Position numbers and translations under genes: made by a program
Part shown: positions 56,303 through 64,000 of the stretch, one piece after another
How the letters are laid out: each line of letters starts with the position of its first letter
Position numbering within the stretch: the first letter of the stretch is position 1
NCBI GenBank assembly: GCA_029168955.1
Contig: JAPDOI010000117.1
Coordinates: forward strand, 682,001 to 746,000
Source of the DNA: Aplectana chamaeleonis
Lineage: Eukaryota > Nematoda > Chromadorea > Rhabditida > Cosmocercidae
Direction of reading: 5' to 3'
Length of the DNA stretch: 64,000 nt
The notes under the pieces: model-generated
Databases searched by the model: none
Seen by the model: only the letters and a program-made list of their open reading frames with translations
Told to the model about the DNA's origin: nothing

Positions 56303-57110
56303 TTGGACATTCGACTCAATATAAGTAAATGTAGTGGTTTGGATGTTGGCAGGTTTGCCGCTTCTAAATACCATGTCGACGGTGTTGAGGTTACCTCATG
56401 CCGATCGGAGAAAGTACTTGATTTAAGATTCTTAATTCTTGATGGAAGTCTGAGATTTTCTAAACACGTTGATGCAATCGTTTTGAATGCGTATGCTATG
56501 CTTTTTCCAATATTCCGTATTGTGCATTGCTCCAATGCTAATAAACAAATCCGTCTCTGTGAAGCTTTTCTTTTTTCACACCTCGAGTATTGTTTTCAGG
56601 TTTGGAATTCTCTGGTCAAGAAGGATGCATTCAGGAAGAAGAAAGTCAAATGAATTTTTTCGTATTAAATGGTACAGATCAACTAACAATTTCGATTACC
56701 ACAACTTGCCATCGAATGGATGTCGGTCAAGGACGTTTTTATTGGTCTCTTCAGCAAAGCCGAAGAGTCTATGGAAAGTGATCCCATCTTCGCATGGCTC
56801 GAATGGAAATCAAACTCAATGCTTGCAAATACTGGATAAAGCATGCAGTCTGGGGATTTCAGTATCCATTACGACAAACATAACCAGTTAAGATATTCTC
56901 CTATGCCCAACGTTCTGTTTAACCAATGTGACAGATGGTTAGTCTCTCTACCACTTGTCGTTTTTATGCATCTAGCAAAGCAGTCCTTAGGAAGAAACTG
57001 AACAAAATCAGCTTTCTACATAAACTGAACTCTAATGAATTTGCTGTTCAGATCTGGCTTATCTTTCACGAAAGGCTGTTTCAGATTCATCTATTTTTGG
57101 CTCAGCCCGT
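56303..57110 (+). pseudogene. CR1-like non-LTR reverse transcriptase C-terminal relic
   Basis: 56303-56653 reads NISKCSGLDVGRFAASKYHV, then EKVLDLRFLILDGSLRFSKH, then RLCEAFLFSHLEYCFQVWNS. This is the region just after the catalytic motif in CR1/jockey-type reverse transcriptases (SKCxxLxxG, DLGVxxDxxLxFxxH, LEYCxxVW). Further pieces in other frames continue to about 57110 (FNQCDRW..., KLNKISFLHKLN). The catalytic YADD and everything upstream are missing, as in a 5'-truncated copy. The 3' tail may be the AATAAATAAA end at 58230-58243. Confidence 0.75.
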
Positions 57111-58206
57111 TATATGAAGACTCCAGTGATATCAGTGATTCTACATCTTGATCATTATAATTGTTTCTGCTTTTGCCATAGCTTTGATCGGCTTCTCCTC
57201 CCCCCCATTTGCGTATAAAGCGAGCCTTCTTTAACTTGGCATCAATAATGATGTTGACTCAATGGTGATACATGCTATTTTTTTTCTTTTACCAACTCTA
57301 CTGAACACTACACAAGAACTCAACTCGGATACATACCTATCATTGATGGGAGGAACGGAGTGACTCGTAAGAGCCCATGTTGATAGGGCTTTACCACCCA
57401 TCTTCAACTGGCCCTACTATGAAGAATTCAATTCATATGCATGTCAACGATGGGAGAGGCGATGGTGTAAGCTCCTTGGTTCGCCATCTTTTTTTTTCAT
57501 GCTCCTCATGCTTCATATGTGATTTATAGACTCATGGCAATTGCTGAAATATGGTTATCCAATGCTTTTCACACTCCAAGTTCACAATTTCTGGCTGTGA
57601 TGTTTCCTGGCATGGCAAGCATTGTTTTCTTTGTTGTTTATTTACGTCGACAGCAAAGTATTCTGTTGTGTCAGTCAATGACCGAGTTTCCATTACGTAT
57701 CTCATAGGGTTGTCGCTTCTTTAGTTGAAGCCATTTACTTCTTTTTACTCATCTTTCCATTTTCTTCCTACCTAAAGTGTGGTGCTAGAGGTCTGTAACT
57801 AGGAACGGAGTTGTCATCACCTGTCATCTATACTTACTATAAACCATTGGAATATGAAATTTTTTGAAAATTACTCGCCCTGATACCTAACAGTGGTCGG
57901 AGGACCATGTGCATCCTAGGAAAAGGATAGGGCCGCTTTCAACACAATGATTTGAATAGGATACGGATTATAACGAATTTCTCTCCCGGAACAAGAATTG
58001 CTGATAGGTTCCAACCTTCTGACACTACTTCGATTTTTTCCCTTACTGCACCTTCAACCAGCATTGGCTCCTAACTTTAGCTAGTGTCGCCTTCTCGATT
58101 ATTCTCTAATTAGAAGAGTGGTCTGGTGGTCGACTGTTCAATCGTTGCCCTAATCTTTGATTTGTTTTTGTATTCATTTCCATGGATCGAACTCGATGCT
58201 TTGTGC
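57111..58206. other. Unassigned; possible LINE 3' untranslated region
   Basis: Lies between the CR1-like relic and the tail at 58207. No gene recognised. Confidence 0.4.
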
Positions 58207-58243
58207 TTTTTGAGCGCGTCAGCAACGGCGTACAATAAATAAA
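58207..58243 (+). other. Non-LTR 3' end with AATAAATAAA tail
   Basis: Reads GAGCGCGTCAGCAACGGCGT then ACAATAAATAAA. A very similar end (GACGCGTCGTTTACGGCGTA plus AATAAATA repeats) is at 61388-61441, as expected for tails of one LINE family. Confidence 0.6.
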
Positions 58244-59665
58244 CGGCGCTTTGGCCGGGGTTTTCCTGACCGTGAGGGATTTAATTCGTTCAAAAAGCCA
58301 CACAGTTTCCGGGCAGAGCGCCGCGAAGCGGCGCGAACCCCCCGGCTTATGGTGCCCGGACAAAGTGGCCGGGGGTTTCCTGATCGTGAGGGATTTAATT
58401 CGTTCAAAAAGCCACACAGTTTCCGGGCAGAGCGCCGCGAAGCGGCGCGAATCCCCCTGCTTATGGTTCCCGGATAAAGCACCGCGAAGCGGCGCTTTGG
58501 CCGGGGTTTTCCTGACCGCGAGGGATTTAATTCGTTCAAAAAGCCACACAGTTTCCGGGCAGAGCGCCGCGAAGCGGCGCGAACCCCCCGGCTTATGGTT
58601 CCCGGACAAAGTGGCCGGGGGTTTCCTGATCGTGAGGGATTTAATTCGTTCAAAAAGCCACACAGTTTCTGGGCAGAGCGCCGCGAAGCGGCGCGAATCC
58701 CCTGCTTATGGTTCCCGGATAAAGCACCGCGAAGCGCGCTTTGGCCGGGGTTTTCCTGACCGTGAGGGATTTAATTCGTTCAAAAGCCACACAGTTTCCG
58801 GGCAGAGCGCCGCGAAGCGGCGCAGAACCCCCGGTTTATGGTTCCCGGACGCGCCGCGAAGCGGCGCTTTGGCCGGGGTTTTCCTGATCGTGAGGGATTT
58901 AATTCGTTCAAAAGCCACACAGTTTCCTGGGCAGAGCGCCGCGAAGCGGCGCGAACCCCCGGCTTATGGTTCCCGGACAAAGCGCCGCGAAGCGGCGCTT
59001 TGGCCGGGGTTTTCCTGACCGTGAGGGATTTAATTCGTTCAAAAAGCCACACAGTTTCCGGGCAGAGCGCCGCGAAGCGGCGCGAATCCCCCTGCTTATG
59101 GTTCCCGGACAAAGCGCCGCAAAGCGGCGCTTTGGCCGGGGTTTTCCTGACCGTGAAGGATTTAATTCGTTCAAAAAGCCACACAGTTTCCGGACAGTGC
59201 GCCGCGAAGCGGCGCGAACCCCCCGGCTTATGGTTCCCGGACAAAGCGCCGCAAAGCGGCGCTTTGGCCGGGGTTTTCCTGACCGTGAGGGATTTAATTC
59301 GTTCAAAAAGCCACACAGTTTCCGGGCAGAGCGCCGCGAAGCGGCGCGAACCCCCCGGCTTATGGTTCCCGGACAAAGCGCCGCAAAGCGGCGCTCTGAC
59401 CGGGGTTTTCCGACCGTGAAGGATTTAATTGGTTCAAAAAGCCACACAGTTTCCGGACAGTGCGCCGCGAAGCGGCGCGAACCCCCCGGTTTATGGTTCC
59501 CGGACAAAGCGCCGCAAAGCGGCGCTTTGACCGGGGTTTTCCTGACCGTGAGGGATTTAATTCGTTCAAAAAGCCACACAGTTTCCGGACAGAGCGCCGC
59601 GAAGCGGCGCGAACCCCCCGGCTTATGGTTCCCGGACAAAGCGCCGCGAAGCGGCGCTTTGGCCG
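58244..59665. repeat. Satellite array, 11 units of ~132 bp (two of 114 bp)
   Basis: The anchor word GGATTTAATTCGTTC starts at 58277, 58391, 58523, 58637, 58767, 58895, 59026, 59158, 59290, 59421 (one variant base) and 59553. Spacings are 114, 132, 114, 130, 128, 131, 132, 132, 131 and 132 bp. Most units carry GCGCCGCGAAGCGGCGC, a 17-bp hairpin, twice. The first four units form a duplicated 246-bp dimer. Most spacings are multiples of 3 (114, 132), so long frames stay open on both strands, but I see no sign of a protein. Bounded by AATAAATAAA on the left and TAAATAAATAAATG on the right. Confidence 0.95.
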
Positions 59666-59754
59666 GTAAATAAATAAATGAATAAATAAACATTTCTTGG
59701 GAGGACACGTGAACAGGGCACTTTATCTAACCGCAGCTGTTAGCACTTGAAAGA

Positions 59755-59960
59755 CCGCTCGCTCCACGGCCACTTGCCGTAGCGGATCGGCGCGCTCCGC
59801 GACCAACCAATTCAGTGAATTTTCTAACCGACTTTTCGTTGAAAATGACATTGTCAAAAGGAGATATATGGCGCTTTATATCTGAATACCAGTCATGTAA
59901 AATGTTCAAAGTATGGATATAAAACCAATCGTCAGGAGCAATCCGTTTAAGCAAAACAAA
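59755..59960 (+). repeat. Diverged relative of repeat block A
   Basis: Resembles 14545-14640: GCGCTCCGCGACCAACCAAT, TTCAGTGAATTTT, and TTGTGAATGA-like words. No gene recognised. Confidence 0.5.
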
Positions 59961-60037
59961 AAATTGAGTTCATCGCGTGGGTGCCCAGTGTAGACACGGG
60001 GTCCTTGGGGCAAAAGAGTCGTAAGTGCGCAGTTCAA

Positions 60038-60523
60038 AAGCAGTGTCCACGATAAAAACCATGTCTGATTTTTTGGTGGAGATCGGCAACTGAGGGGCCT
60101 AGCGCAACCCTAACGTTGAAAAAGCTAAGAAAAATTAGCTCGGAACGGTCCCCTACAACCTCAAAGTTGGACACCCATCAGCTCGTCACCCCCAGATGCA
60201 CTTTCCACGCCCACCGACGTGAACAAATGAATGCTAGAGATTGTGAGATGAGCGATCATTTCCGATCAATAGCTCCGTTCTTCCCTTCATTCTCAACTTC
60301 TCTCTCTACTCAGGTCAGCTTGCATACATAGGCTGCAAAAGACGGAAATTACAAGCCTCGGACAACTCGTCCATCATGCTTCCTTAGCTCAATATTTGAG
60401 GGACCATAACTCTGTTTCCTGAAGGTCTTGTGCGATTTCAGAGATACCATTGCGATCAGCATGGGACCGTTTTCAAGATAGGTTGGAAAAACAGAAAAAC
60501 GATTTCGATCGTGAACACTGCCT
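60038..60523 (+). mobile_element. 486-bp TTAA-class TIR element, copy 1
   Basis: Ends AAGCAGTGTCCACGAT and (reverse) AGGCAGTGTTCACGAT. The flanks read TCAA on both sides (60034-60037, 60524-60527). Same length and same interior order as 60670-61155 (CGCCCACCGACGTGAACAAA, AATTACAAGCCTCGGACAAC, TTTTCAAGATAGG). Non-coding. Confidence 0.87.
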
Positions 60524-60669
60524 TCAAACACGCGGTCTCTTGGGCCAGAATCATACATGCCGCGAACCGCGACGGCGAGAGTGCATATCAAGATTATCGG
60601 TTTCAGTCGATATTGATGGCAAACATTGCGTCGCGTCGCTCGTCGCTAGGAGTATGATCCCTGCCTTAA

Positions 60670-61155
60670 AGGCAGTGTTCACGATAAAAAATGTATTTCA
60701 GTTTCCACTAGGAATGGGTAGTGGAGGGGCACAATGTAACGTTGACGTCGAAAGAACGGATGGAAACGAGCCAGGAAAAGCTCCAGAAGAGCAAGAAGTT
60801 GCCATTTCGAGCGCATGGCAAACCTCAAAAGCGCATCACACGCCCACCGACGTGAACAAATGAATGCTCAAGATCGTGAGATGAGCGATGATTTCCAATC
60901 ATTCGAACCGTTCTTTCCTTCATTCTCAGCTTCTCTCTTTACTCAGGTCAGCTCGCATACATCGGCTGCAAAAGACGGAAGTTACAAGTGTCGGACAACT
61001 CGTCCCCCATGTTTCCTTAGCTCAATTTTTGAGGGACCATAACTCCGTTCCCAGAAGGTCTTGTACGATTTCAGAGAAATCATTGGAATCAGCATGCGGC
61101 CGTTTTCAAGATAGGCGGGAAAACAGAAAAACAATTTCTATCGTGAACACTGCCT
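60670..61155 (+). mobile_element. 486-bp TTAA-class TIR element, copy 2
   Basis: Ends AGGCAGTGTTCACGAT on both sides, flanked by TTAA (60666-60669, 61156-61159). Directly follows copy 1 in the same orientation, with 146 bp between them. Confidence 0.9.
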
Positions 61156-61375
61156 TTAAGCGTTGAACGTCGCATAAGCCAGCGATCCACTGTTTTGATG
61201 CCATTAATAATGCAGAAAAATCTTTCTATGCGTCTCCGCCATCTGCCTCCTTAGTTGAAATGGTTATCGCCATCAACGGTTTCGTAAAATTCCCTACTTG
61301 TGAGAAACGAAGGCATTCTCGTTGATCTCCTATTCTTTAATACGTCGTGTTGTTTCTGATCGGCTGATCTGTGAA

Positions 61376-61441
61376 TTTGATTATTTGGACGCGTCGTTTA
61401 CGGCGTAGTTATATGAATAAATATAAATAAATGGATAAATA
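61376..61441 (+). other. Non-LTR 3' end with AATAAATA tail
   Basis: GACGCGTCGTTTACGGCGTA followed by ATAAATA repeats. Matches the 58207-58243 end. No coding part is attached. Confidence 0.6.
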
Positions 61442-61609
61442 AATTGGCTTGATTGCGTCTCATCCATCTCTAGCATCAAAGTGTGGGGTAAATAGCTGAA
61501 CAGTATAACGTCGCGATTAGTCGAAATGTATCAATATGAACCGAGAACTGTGAATACATATGGGTTAATGGCATCAACTAGCTCCACTGAGGGTAGGTTT
61601 GGTGCATAG

Positions 61610-61913
61610 CAGGGATGAGCGGAATTCCGCGTTTCGCGTTCCGAAACCCGCTTTTTCGCGCATTTTGGCCCACCGCGTTCCGCATTCCGAAATCGCGGAA
61701 AACGCTGCGAAATGCGAAAATATCGGGTTATCTGGGACGGAAGAAACCATAAATTGAATTCTAAATTATTCCGCGTTTCGCGTTCCGAAAACCGCATCTG
61801 CGCTCATTTTCAGGCGTTTCGCGCCCGATTTCCGAAACCCGAGAAAAACATTTCTGTTCCAAAGTCCGAAAACCGATTTCCGAAATTTCATATTTTTATT
61901 CCGCTCATCCCTG
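61610..61913. mobile_element. 304-bp hAT-like TIR element with internal TTCCGAAA/CGCGTTTCGCG array
   Basis: A perfect 16-bp inverted repeat, CAGGGATGAGCGGAAT, is of the CAGGGRTG type common in hAT elements. The flanking 8-mers GTGCATAG and GCACGTAG agree at 5 positions and differ by transitions, compatible with a decayed 8-bp duplication. The interior is made of GTTTCGCGTTCCGAAA variants in both orientations. No transposase. Confidence 0.75.
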
Positions 61914-62052
61914 GCACGTAGCGGTTAAGTTGTCACGGATGCTCCCAGGCGAAGGCTGTGGTCCCATAGCTTTCACGTGAATACACATTCGCCTCCGAGA
62001 TAAAGTATCATCGGCAAGAATCCTGAAGAGACCTCGCGTTCACTGTTGAAGG

Positions 62053-62110
62053 TTGGCGCAAACTTGGTGCATCTGTGTTATAGCATATGTCACCGAGTTT
62101 GCGCCCCCAA
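62053..62110. repeat. TTGGCGCAAACTTGGTGC hairpin, copy 2
   Basis: Arms GGTTGGCGCAAACTTGGTGC and CACCGAGTTTGCGCC enclose a loop containing TTATAGCATAT, as at 16968-17024. An outer pair, TTCACTGTTGAAG / CTTCCAACAGTGAA, surrounds it. Confidence 0.78.
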
Positions 62111-62240
62111 GCTCCAATAGTGGACGGCAACTTCCAACAGTGAAGGCGAAGTCTCTTCACGATCCATGCCGACGTTATAGCGAGTTTTTTATCTTATACG
62201 AACGTGTACTTTAATTTTTCAGACCTCTTTTTTAGGTGTA

Positions 62241-62439
62241 CTAGCGTTCTCGGAGCCCAATTCCGGTCCGCATTTGCGGACTACGGCTGTTGCATCATGC
62301 GACACGTGATTGATAGTCGTGCTGGGAGAAAGGTGCATCATGGCTGGACCAAGTGATCCCAGCACAATAATCACGTGTCGCATGATGTCACAGCCATGGT
62401 CCGCAACTGCGAACCGGAATTCGGTCCAGAGAACGACAG
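62241..62439. mobile_element. 199-bp palindromic TA MITE family Q, copy 2
   Basis: Ends CTAGCGTTCTCGGAG and (reverse) CTGTCGTTCTCTGGA. Arms run through CCGGTCCGCA and TGCATCATGCGACACGTGAT. TA flanks at 62239-62240 and 62440-62441. Homologous to 25022-25215. Confidence 0.83.
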
Positions 62440-62441
62440 TA

Positions 62442-62998
62442 CTTCTTATAGAGGTGTACTCGACACAGAGGACGTACTTCCTTTTTTATCCTTGTAGAAT
62501 ATAACATAGTAAATTATAGGACAACATAACACTGCATAACATAGCAAAGCATCACATGAGATGACACTACAAACCGGCTAAGCAGCATGTTGAGCGCGCT
62601 GTGTAGCAAGTTATTCACAAGCTGACTCTGGGATAAAACTCCTCGCCCGGGCTGCGATTCATGGGAGATAGCCATGTTTTAGCTAATCGATCAGCCAACG
62701 TGGTTACCGTTTCGTGAATCGCAGTCCAGATTTTGTCAAGGATGTTGGGTGGCGCTACCATAAAGAGCTCAGTGGTCTAGGTGACATATCATAACTTCTG
62801 TTCTGAACGGGATCGATACTACAATTCTTTCTTGCAGCCACAGATCGCATGTCAAAAAATTTCCATAGTTTGGACAAGCTTAATAATACATGTTGGCTGG
62901 GGCGTTTCAGCTCCGTTTAGTTTTTCGACTTTTTTGGAATACCCTGAGACATTTAGGGGACATGGAAGATGGGCTATCAATGCTGTGTCCCACACATA
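62442..62998. other. Unassigned; one small palindrome
   Basis: 62650-62735 has arms CTGCGATTCATGGGAGAT / CTGCGATTCACGAAACGG. Degenerate CATAAC words occur at 62505-62555. No gene recognised. Confidence 0.45.
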
Positions 62999-63803
62999 CC
63001 AGGTTGTTCAATAAGTTTTGTAGTTCGATAAGAAAAAAACAACTTTACGGTTCAAAATATACTTTATTATTCAGTATAATCTCCATGAACATTAATACAC
63101 TTGCTCCAACGATCCTCCAATCTGTGGATATTATCCCTGAAGTGAGAATCCGGAAGGTCTGCAAAATACGCTTCAACAGCCGGTATGACCTCTTCATTTG
63201 ATGAAAAACGCTTGCCATGCATACATTTTTTTAATTCTGGAAACAAATGGAAGTCGCTGGGGGCCATATCTGATGAATACGGTAGATGCTAAAACAATCC
63301 GAACTTTAATTCATGGATTTTAGCCATTGTAAGAATGCTCTTGTGACACGGTGCATTGTCCTGATCAAAAAGGGTTTTTTTCTTCTGTTAACCGGGTACT
63401 TTTTCACGGATTTTTTCCTTCAACTGGTCCGAAAGGTTGCAATAATATTCAGAATTAATTGTTTTACCAGTTTGCAAGTGATCCACAAACAAAATTCCTT
63501 TCGCATCCCAAAAAACTGATGCCATAACATTCTTTGCCGATTTCCGGACACGAACTCGTTTCGAAGCCGAACAACCAGGTTCACACCACTCTTTAGCCTC
63601 TTGTTTTGATTGAGGATCATGATAATAGACCCAAGTCTCATCCATAGTGATGAATTGACGCACAAAATCCACTTTATCCTTTTGAAACGCTCCAAATGTT
63701 GCTGGAAAAGTAGCATTCGAATGTGTTTTTGTTCCATTGTTAGCGAATGCTGCACCCATTGTGCACACAGCTTTCTAAAACCCAGAATTTCTTTTAAAAG
63801 CAT
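62999..63803 (-). pseudogene. Mariner transposase relic with intact DD34D residues but frameshift and stop
   Basis: The 3' terminal repeat CCAGGTTGTTCAATAAG begins at 62999 next to TA (62997-62998). On the minus strand: ILGFRKLCAQWVQHSLTMEQ, then a one-base frame change near 63710, then QFITMDETWVYYHDPQSKQE (first Asp), KTLFDQDNAPCHKS (second Asp), and SDMAPSDFHLFPELKK (third Asp). All three catalytic residues of DD34D remain. A stop lies between the second and third (about 63292-63294). The DNA-binding N-terminal domain is not visible between 63804 and the window edge, so it is deleted or beyond recognition. Different subfamily from the 29825 element, by its TMDETW and DFHLF motifs. Confidence 0.9.
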
Positions 63804-64000
63804 CTAACGCACAGAAAACCGTTTATTATGTTTTTTTTTTCAAGCTTTTGTGTAGCTTGGCCTCTCTAGTGAACGAAAATGTCGAAGGGGCTCATGAAAA
63901 ACCTTCATTCGCAAAGAAAAGTCAATCGGAACACATTGTAAATACGAGTTTGAATTTCACGCCAAAATCCTTTTTGAAGTTTTTCTGCTTTGGAGGCCTC
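63804..64000. other. Unassigned, window edge
   Basis: Expected place for the N-terminal domain of the adjoining mariner gene, but no matching motif was seen. Confidence 0.45.

Noticed and set aside
58244..59665. CRISPR-like repeat array
   Set aside because: There are no unique spacers between repeats, units are over 110 bp, and the context is an animal genome.
58106..59708. Long open frames up to 266 codons on both strands
   Set aside because: They lie in a tandem satellite with units of 114 and 132 bp (multiples of three), which keeps all frames open. No family resemblance and no sign of selection.

Overview
The window reads as animal repeat-rich, gene-free DNA, most probably from a nematode and plausibly a clade V (strongylid/hookworm-like) worm. 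The reasons are transposons typical of nematodes (Tc1/Tc3-like, mariner, RTE, CR1-like and Penelope-like elements), a short 57-bp intron in a transposase, an interstitial run of TTAGGC (the nematode telomere hexamer) at 27675-27703, and a 22-nt sequence at 8408-8429 that differs from the nematode SL1 spliced leader at 3 positions. The assignment is inference; no species-diagnostic gene is present. I found no convincing host protein-coding gene, tRNA, rRNA or CRISPR array. Nearly all long reading frames are transposase or reverse-transcriptase relics or side effects of palindromes and satellites.

Layout. 1-2.5 kb: a TTCGAA-motif array, a TA-flanked palindrome interrupted by a 153-bp MITE, and a second motif array. 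2.5-5.3 kb: mostly unassigned, with a 44-bp minisatellite. 5.3-9 kb: a mariner relic split by a 743-bp TIR element, then a decayed RTE retrotransposon split by a 474-bp TIR element. 9.9-13.4 kb: inverted repeats and TIR elements inside one another. 14.5-22.5 kb: two collinear repeat blocks (A-B and A'-B') that look like an old segmental duplication, with Tc1-like relics between. 23-25.7 kb: several TIR elements, one with a 9-bp target duplication. 29.8-31.1 kb: a complete but dead mariner (both TIRs, TA duplication, two stops, third catalytic Asp replaced). 31.4-34.9 kb: palindromes and TATCCGAA arrays. 35.1-37.1 kb: a Penelope-like element with reverse transcriptase, GIY-YIG endonuclease and a hammerhead-like 3' motif. 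37.3-40.8 kb: foldback and motif-array elements. 42.4-52.8 kb: transposase scraps, two long TTATG/CATAA pentamer arrays, a palindromic mariner derivative, TTAA-flanked elements and a pogo-like TIR element. 53.4-55.0 kb: the best preserved transposon, a 1593-bp Tc1/Tc3-like element with paired binding-type boxes at each end. 56.3-59.7 kb: a CR1-like tail and an 11-unit ~132-bp satellite. 60-61.2 kb: two tandem 486-bp TTAA-class elements. 61.6-64 kb: a hAT-like element, a palindromic MITE and a broken mariner.

The most notable recurring pattern is that several unrelated non-autonomous TIR families are built the same way: short TIRs enclosing many degenerate copies, in both orientations, of one short family-specific motif (GCGGGCGGAT at 5.4-6.2 kb, GCCGCGAAATAGCC at 8.2-8.7 kb, AGCGAT at 40.3-40.7 kb, TTCCGAAA/CGCGTTTC at 61.6-61.9 kb, and weaker cases elsewhere). 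Many elements lie inside others, so relative ages can be read directly, and in several cases a paralogous arm or copy shows the empty site.

All alignments here were made by eye; no database search was run.
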